Shown here: positions 62,612 through 64,000 of the stretch, in pieces | Layout: every line of letters begins with the position of its first letter | Numbering within the stretch: position 1 is the stretch's first letter | NCBI GenBank assembly: GCA_002435325.1 | Contig: DJMJ01000028.1 | Location: forward strand, 16,949-80,948 | From: Nitrospira sp. UBA6493 | GTDB lineage: Bacteria; Nitrospirota; Nitrospiria; Nitrospirales; Nitrospiraceae | Length of the DNA: 64,000 nt | Reading direction: 5' to 3' | Notes under the pieces: model-generated | The model's database searches: none | Told to the model about the DNA's origin: nothing | The model's input: only the letters and a program-made list of their open reading frames with translations | Position numbers and translations under genes: made by a program

Positions 62612-64000
62612 TCAAAACACCAAAAAGACTGTGACCAGGATGACTACGCCTAGCGCCATCGCCAAGGCGTAATGCTGTGTCTGACCGCTTTGCACCAGGC
62701 GCAAGAGCCAGCCGCCCCAGGCGATCCCGCGGGCGATACCGTTCACGGCACCGTCAATGATCGCGACATCGATGCGCTTCCACATTTCCGCCGCCGCGGT
62801 AAACGTCGGCCGGACGAAAATCCGGTCGTAGGCTTCGTCCACGTACCACTTGTTCAGCGAGCCCTCATAGAGGCTCTTCCACTGCCGGGCAAATTGATCC
62901 GGCAGCTGGGGATTCAGCACATACACATAGTAGGCGCCCGCGATGCCGGTGAGACCCATCAGGGTGGCCACGATCATAATGCCGAGTCCGGCCGCGCCAT
63001 GCTCATGAGGGACCGCCCCGCTGTCGCCATGGGTGAATACCGGCTCCAGGAACGACGGAATGCCGACATACCCGGCGACGATGCTCAGGACGGCCAAGAC
63101 GATCAACGGGATCGTGATGGTGTTGGACGGCTCATGGATATGCTTGGCGTGATGCGGATCCACGTGCGACGGTCCCCAGAAGGTCACGAAGACCAGCCGG
63201 AAACTATAGAAGGCCGTCATCAACGCCGTCAGCAGGCCGACAATCGTCAGGACCTGTCCCAGCGATCCGGAGGACCAGGCCGAGACGAGCAAATCGTCTT
63301 TGCTGAAGAATCCGGCGGTCAGCGGAAAGCCGGCCAGCGCCAGCGAGCCGACGACGAAGGTCCAATAGGTGACGGGAAGCTTATCTTTCAGGCCGCCCAT
63401 ATGCCGCATGTCCTGCTCATGGTGCAGCGCAACAATCACGGAGCCGCATCCTAGAAAGAGCAAGGCCTTGAAGGCGCCATGGGTGAGCAGATGGTACATG
63501 CCGGCGGTATAGGCGCCGAGGCCGCAGGCCATCACCATGTACCCCAGCTGGCTGACGGTGGAGTAGGCGACCACGCGTTTGATGTCGGTTTGCGTGAGGG
63601 CGATCGTGGCGCCAAGGACCATGGTGGCGGCGCCGACCAGTGCCACGACGGTCATGGCGGTTGGAGACAAATTGTAGAGCGGGGCGAGCCTGGCCACCAT
63701 GAAGACGCCGGCGGTGACCATGGTGGCGGCGTGAATCAGCGCCGAAATAGGCGTGGGTCCTTCCATCGCGTCAGGGAGCCAGACATGTAGCGGCACTTGC
63801 GCGGATTTGCCGATGGCGCCGGTGAACAGGAGTAAACAAATGAGCGTAAAGACCGACACCTCCCAGGTGCCGCCAAAGGGGCTCAGCAGATTGATGGTCT
63901 GGTTGGCGGCCTCGTGGGCGGCGGGGAAGATCTCCAGATAATTCAGCGTGCCGAAGCTGGTCCAAACCAGCAGGAGGCCCAGCATGAAGCCGAAGTCGCC
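62612..64000 (-). CDS. nuoL: NADH-quinone oxidoreductase subunit L, partial
   Basis: The C-terminal about 460 residues of NuoL; the gene runs past the window end, so the N-terminal helices are missing. Markers are KSAQVPLHVWLPDAMEGPTPISALIHAATMVTAGVFMVAR with the channel Lys and the PTP-S-A-L-I-H segment, then DIKRVVAYSTVSQLGYMVMA, GAFKALLFLGCGSVIVALHH, and SKDDLLVSAW. The C-terminal part includes the lateral helix region and final membrane anchor (GWLLRLVQSGQTQHYALAMA). It is the largest antiporter-like subunit and first of the visible nuoL-nuoM-nuoN set. Confidence 0.94.
   Translation of the reverse strand, partial: GDFGFMLGLLLVWTSFGTLNYLEIFPAAHEAANQTINLLSPFGGTWEVSVFTLICLLLFTGAIGKSAQVPLHVWLPDAMEGPTPISALIHAATMVTAGVFMVARLAPLYNLSPTAMTVVALVGAATMVLGATIALTQTDIKRVVAYSTVSQLGYMVMACGLGAYTAGMYHLLTHGAFKALLFLGCGSVIVALHHEQDMRHMGGLKDKLPVTYWTFVVGSLALAGFPLTAGFFSKDDLLVSAWSSGSLGQVLTIVGLLTALMTAFYSFRLVFVTFWGPSHVDPHHAKHIHEPSNTITIPLIVLAVLSIVAGYVGIPSFLEPVFTHGDSGAVPHEHGAAGLGIMIVATLMGLTGIAGAYYVYVLNPQLPDQFARQWKSLYEGSLNKWYVDEAYDRIFVRPTFTAAAEMWKRIDVAIIDGAVNGIARGIAWGGWLLRLVQSGQTQHYALAMALGVVILVTVFLVF

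Overview
The window is a dense, GC-rich (roughly 60%) bacterial chromosome segment of about 60 protein genes with short intergenic gaps. No rRNA, tRNA or CRISPR array was seen. Gene content suggests a Nitrospira-like bacterium of the phylum Nitrospirota. The pointers are a diderm envelope (lolA, FadL-type porin, lipoproteins), menaquinone methylation (ubiE), complex I genes ordered nuoL-nuoM-nuoN, a DapF-type protein, and tetrapyrrole-linked radical SAM and universal-stress genes with PCP_red-like domains. This assignment is inference from gene content; no phylogenetic marker was compared.

Layout. 1-2.3 kb: small membrane and lipoprotein genes, one a beta-propeller lipoprotein. 2.4-4.6 kb: an accessory island with an imperfect 110-bp-spaced repeat, two probable integron gene cassettes with recognisable attC sites (no integrase in the window), and a HepT/MntA toxin-antitoxin pair. 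4.8-12.1 kb: a CrtC/AttH-like lipocalin protein, a LON-domain protein translationally coupled to an ABC exporter, a SirB1-like protein, a metallo-hydrolase and a MarR regulator. 12.2-15.4 kb: truD, then an overlapping pair predicted to turn arginine into ornithine and ornithine into proline; this is the cyanobacterial AgrE/ArgZ enzyme split into two genes. 15.9-26.2 kb: gpsA-larB, larC, a cation exchanger, pdxA, rsmA, ftsK and lolA. 26.3-34.9 kb: a 2OG-Fe oxygenase, a ribbon-helix-helix gene beside a gene-poor AT-rich stretch, a CopD-like membrane protein, a NirJ/AhbC/AhbD-type radical SAM protein coupled to a multidomain universal stress protein, a B12-binding radical SAM protein and ubiE. 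35.0-40.7 kb: a short uvrA lacking most of the insertion domain, and a large HerA-like ATPase.

41.4-51.2 kb is a signalling block. It holds two NarL-type kinase/regulator pairs, a receiver protein with an H-box but no catalytic domain, a LuxI-type acyl-homoserine-lactone synthase behind a perfect 20-bp lux-box palindrome, a luxR gene broken by a one-base frameshift, and a FadL porin with a good sigma-70-like promoter. 51.2-64 kb holds uvrC, a DapF homologue with serine at both catalytic cysteine positions, gloA, a GNAT enzyme, a polysaccharide deacetylase, a CBS-containing site-2 protease, a coupled pair of membrane proteins, a YihY/BrkB protein, and nuoN, nuoM and a nuoL cut by the window end.

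The items most worth following up are the LuxI/lux-box/broken-LuxR locus, the PCP_red-like domains shared by two coupled genes in an apparently non-photosynthetic genome, the split arginine-to-proline module, the Ser/Ser DapF homologue, and the integron cassettes whose first gene has a stop as its second codon.
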